Source: Vagococcus fluvialis (GTDB lineage Bacteria; Bacillota; Bacilli; Lactobacillales; Vagococcaceae). Taken from it: a stretch of 64,000 nucleotides of DNA. Both the position numbers and the translations under genes were made by a program. The stretch lies in the NCBI RefSeq assembly GCF_003337315.1, contig NZ_QPJV01000013.1:1-64000 (forward strand). Direction: 5' to 3'. The first letter of the stretch is position 1, and each line of letters opens with the position of its first letter. Below are positions 63,164-64,000 of the stretch, piece by piece. Under the pieces are notes generated by a model. That model was not told the DNA's origin and did not search any database. It saw nothing but the letters and a program-made list of their open reading frames with translations.

Positions 63164-64000
63164 ATGAAGATTTTAGCTATTGGAGAAGTGATGATGCGCT
63201 TAACACCTCCAAACTATAAATTGATTGAGCAAACGACAACAGTTGACTTATCTTTTTCTGGTACTGGCTTAAATATTTTAAGTGGGCTGTCTAGAAACAA
63301 TGCTCAAACTAGTTTATTAACAGGTTTACCTAATAATGCAGTAGGTAAAGCAGCTGCTTCTTTTATTAGAAAATTAGGTGTTAATGATCAGTGGCTTCAT
63401 TTTTCTGGTAATCATATTGGTACTTACTTTTTAGAACTTGGTTATGGAAATCGAGCTTCCCAGGTAACTTACTTAAACCGTGAAGCTAGTTCCTTTTGCC
63501 AGGAGGAAATACCAAGAGAGTTACTCAGAGAAAGTATTTTAAATCATGATTTAATTCATGTTTGTGGCATTGCTTTAAGTACATCGAGTGTGTCAAGAGA
63601 ATTAATGTTAGAAACTGTTAAAATCGCTAGTGAATTAAATAAAAAGATTATTTTTGATTTTAATTACCGCCCGAGTTTAAATCAAGACACAGATCACAAC
63701 AGACTTTTAAATGATTATAAATATATTTTAAGTCATTCCTTTATGGTATTTGGAAGTCCACGTGATATTAGTAATGTTTTTGAGTTAGATAATCAAACTA
63801 GTGAGGAATTAGTAGCTGAATTATTTGAAGAATTTCCAAGTATTGAATGGTTTTCAGGCACTGTTAGAGGCGAAAATGACACGTTACAAGGAGTTATTTA
63901 TCAAAAAGATACTAAGGTGATAAGCCAAGTCAAAGAATTAACTATCTATGACAGAATTGGTACAGGAGATGCCTATGCTGCAGGTATTTTACTTGGTTTC
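63164..64000 (+). CDS. kdgK: PfkB-family sugar kinase, 2-keto-3-deoxygluconate kinase-like (3' end outside window)
   Basis: An incomplete gene that runs open to the last base (279 codons seen). It starts MKILAIGEVMMRLTPPNY 7 bases after dgaF, has the GTGLNILSGLSRN N-terminal substrate region of KdgK relatives, IIFDFNYRPSLN near residue 165, and the PfkB signature DRIGTGDAYAAGIL near 264-277 with the catalytic aspartate. Most likely it phosphorylates KDG to KDPG for DgaF. About 40-60 residues should be missing. Confidence 0.88.
   Translation, partial: MKILAIGEVMMRLTPPNYKLIEQTTTVDLSFSGTGLNILSGLSRNNAQTSLLTGLPNNAVGKAAASFIRKLGVNDQWLHFSGNHIGTYFLELGYGNRASQVTYLNREASSFCQEEIPRELLRESILNHDLIHVCGIALSTSSVSRELMLETVKIASELNKKIIFDFNYRPSLNQDTDHNRLLNDYKYILSHSFMVFGSPRDISNVFELDNQTSEELVAELFEEFPSIEWFSGTVRGENDTLQGVIYQKDTKVISQVKELTIYDRIGTGDAYAAGILLGF

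Noticed and set aside
1-64000. Mobile elements, prophage, CRISPR, tRNA or rRNA genes
   Set aside because: No transposase, integrase, direct-repeat array, tRNA cloverleaf or rRNA sequence was recognised anywhere in the window.

Overview
The window looks like a chromosome segment from a low-GC Gram-positive coccus of the Lactobacillales. Enterococcaceae is most likely and Vagococcus is my best guess. The reasons are AT-rich coding DNA with AAGGAGG ribosome sites and many TTG/GTG starts, a mevalonate pathway (mvaS, then a stand-alone class II mvaA rather than the fused mvaE of Enterococcus), RexAB-type recombination genes (addB-addA), and the orders lexA/ynzC/tkt, tdk-prfA-prmC-tsaC-glyA-upp and dnaD-nth-ponA-recU-gpsB-rnpB-rlmL. 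The genus is an inference. I saw no transposase, integrase, CRISPR array, tRNA or rRNA operon.

Layout. 1-6.5 kb: leftward genes for isoprenoid synthesis (mvaS-mvaA), ribosomal protein L25 with a long structured leader, an M42 aminopeptidase and a NapA-type antiporter. 6.3-9.7 kb: an SOS block (lexA, divergent ynzC, and a small membrane protein whose promoter carries two LexA boxes), then transketolase. 9.8-13.1 kb: a PTS EIIC-RpiR-MalY operon with a palindromic operator candidate and a cre site. 13.2-17.4 kb: leftward SPFH protein, XRE-cupin regulator, an MFS transporter broken by one in-frame TAG, and an APC permease. 17.5-27.8 kb: signal peptidase, addB-addA, a DUF975 membrane protein and dinB. 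27.9-39.1 kb: mixed genes, including TelA/XpaC, NUDIX hydrolase, MTA/SAH nucleosidase, nicotinamidase-like hydrolase, YeiH transporter with its LysR regulator, lactonase, an orphan glucitol-type EIIA and an AI-2E-family protein. 39.3-54.2 kb: core translation, nucleotide, DNA-repair and cell-wall genes around rnpB. 54.3-56.7 kb: KtrB-like potassium transporter and class I aldolase.

56.7-64 kb (running off the end) is the most distinctive system: a GntR/HutC regulator, a perfect 22-bp operator placed over the promoter, a PTS EIIC, a 12-codon micro-ORF coupled to a small membrane protein, a DUF871/MupG-like 6-phospho-glycosidase, an amidohydrolase, a DgaE-type ammonia lyase, a DgaF-type aldolase and a PfkB (KdgK-like) kinase. 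Together these form a plausible route: import a disaccharide as its 6-phosphate, split it, deacetylate the released N-acetyl-aldonate, deaminate it to KDG, phosphorylate to KDPG, and cleave to pyruvate and glyceraldehyde-3-phosphate. This would suit oxidised chitin disaccharides (GlcNAc-GlcNAc-aldonic acid). The substrate is an inference.

Convergent genes repeatedly share compact two-way terminators. Candidate LexA boxes sit at lexA/ynzC, the small SOS gene and dinB, so one regulon can be read across the window.
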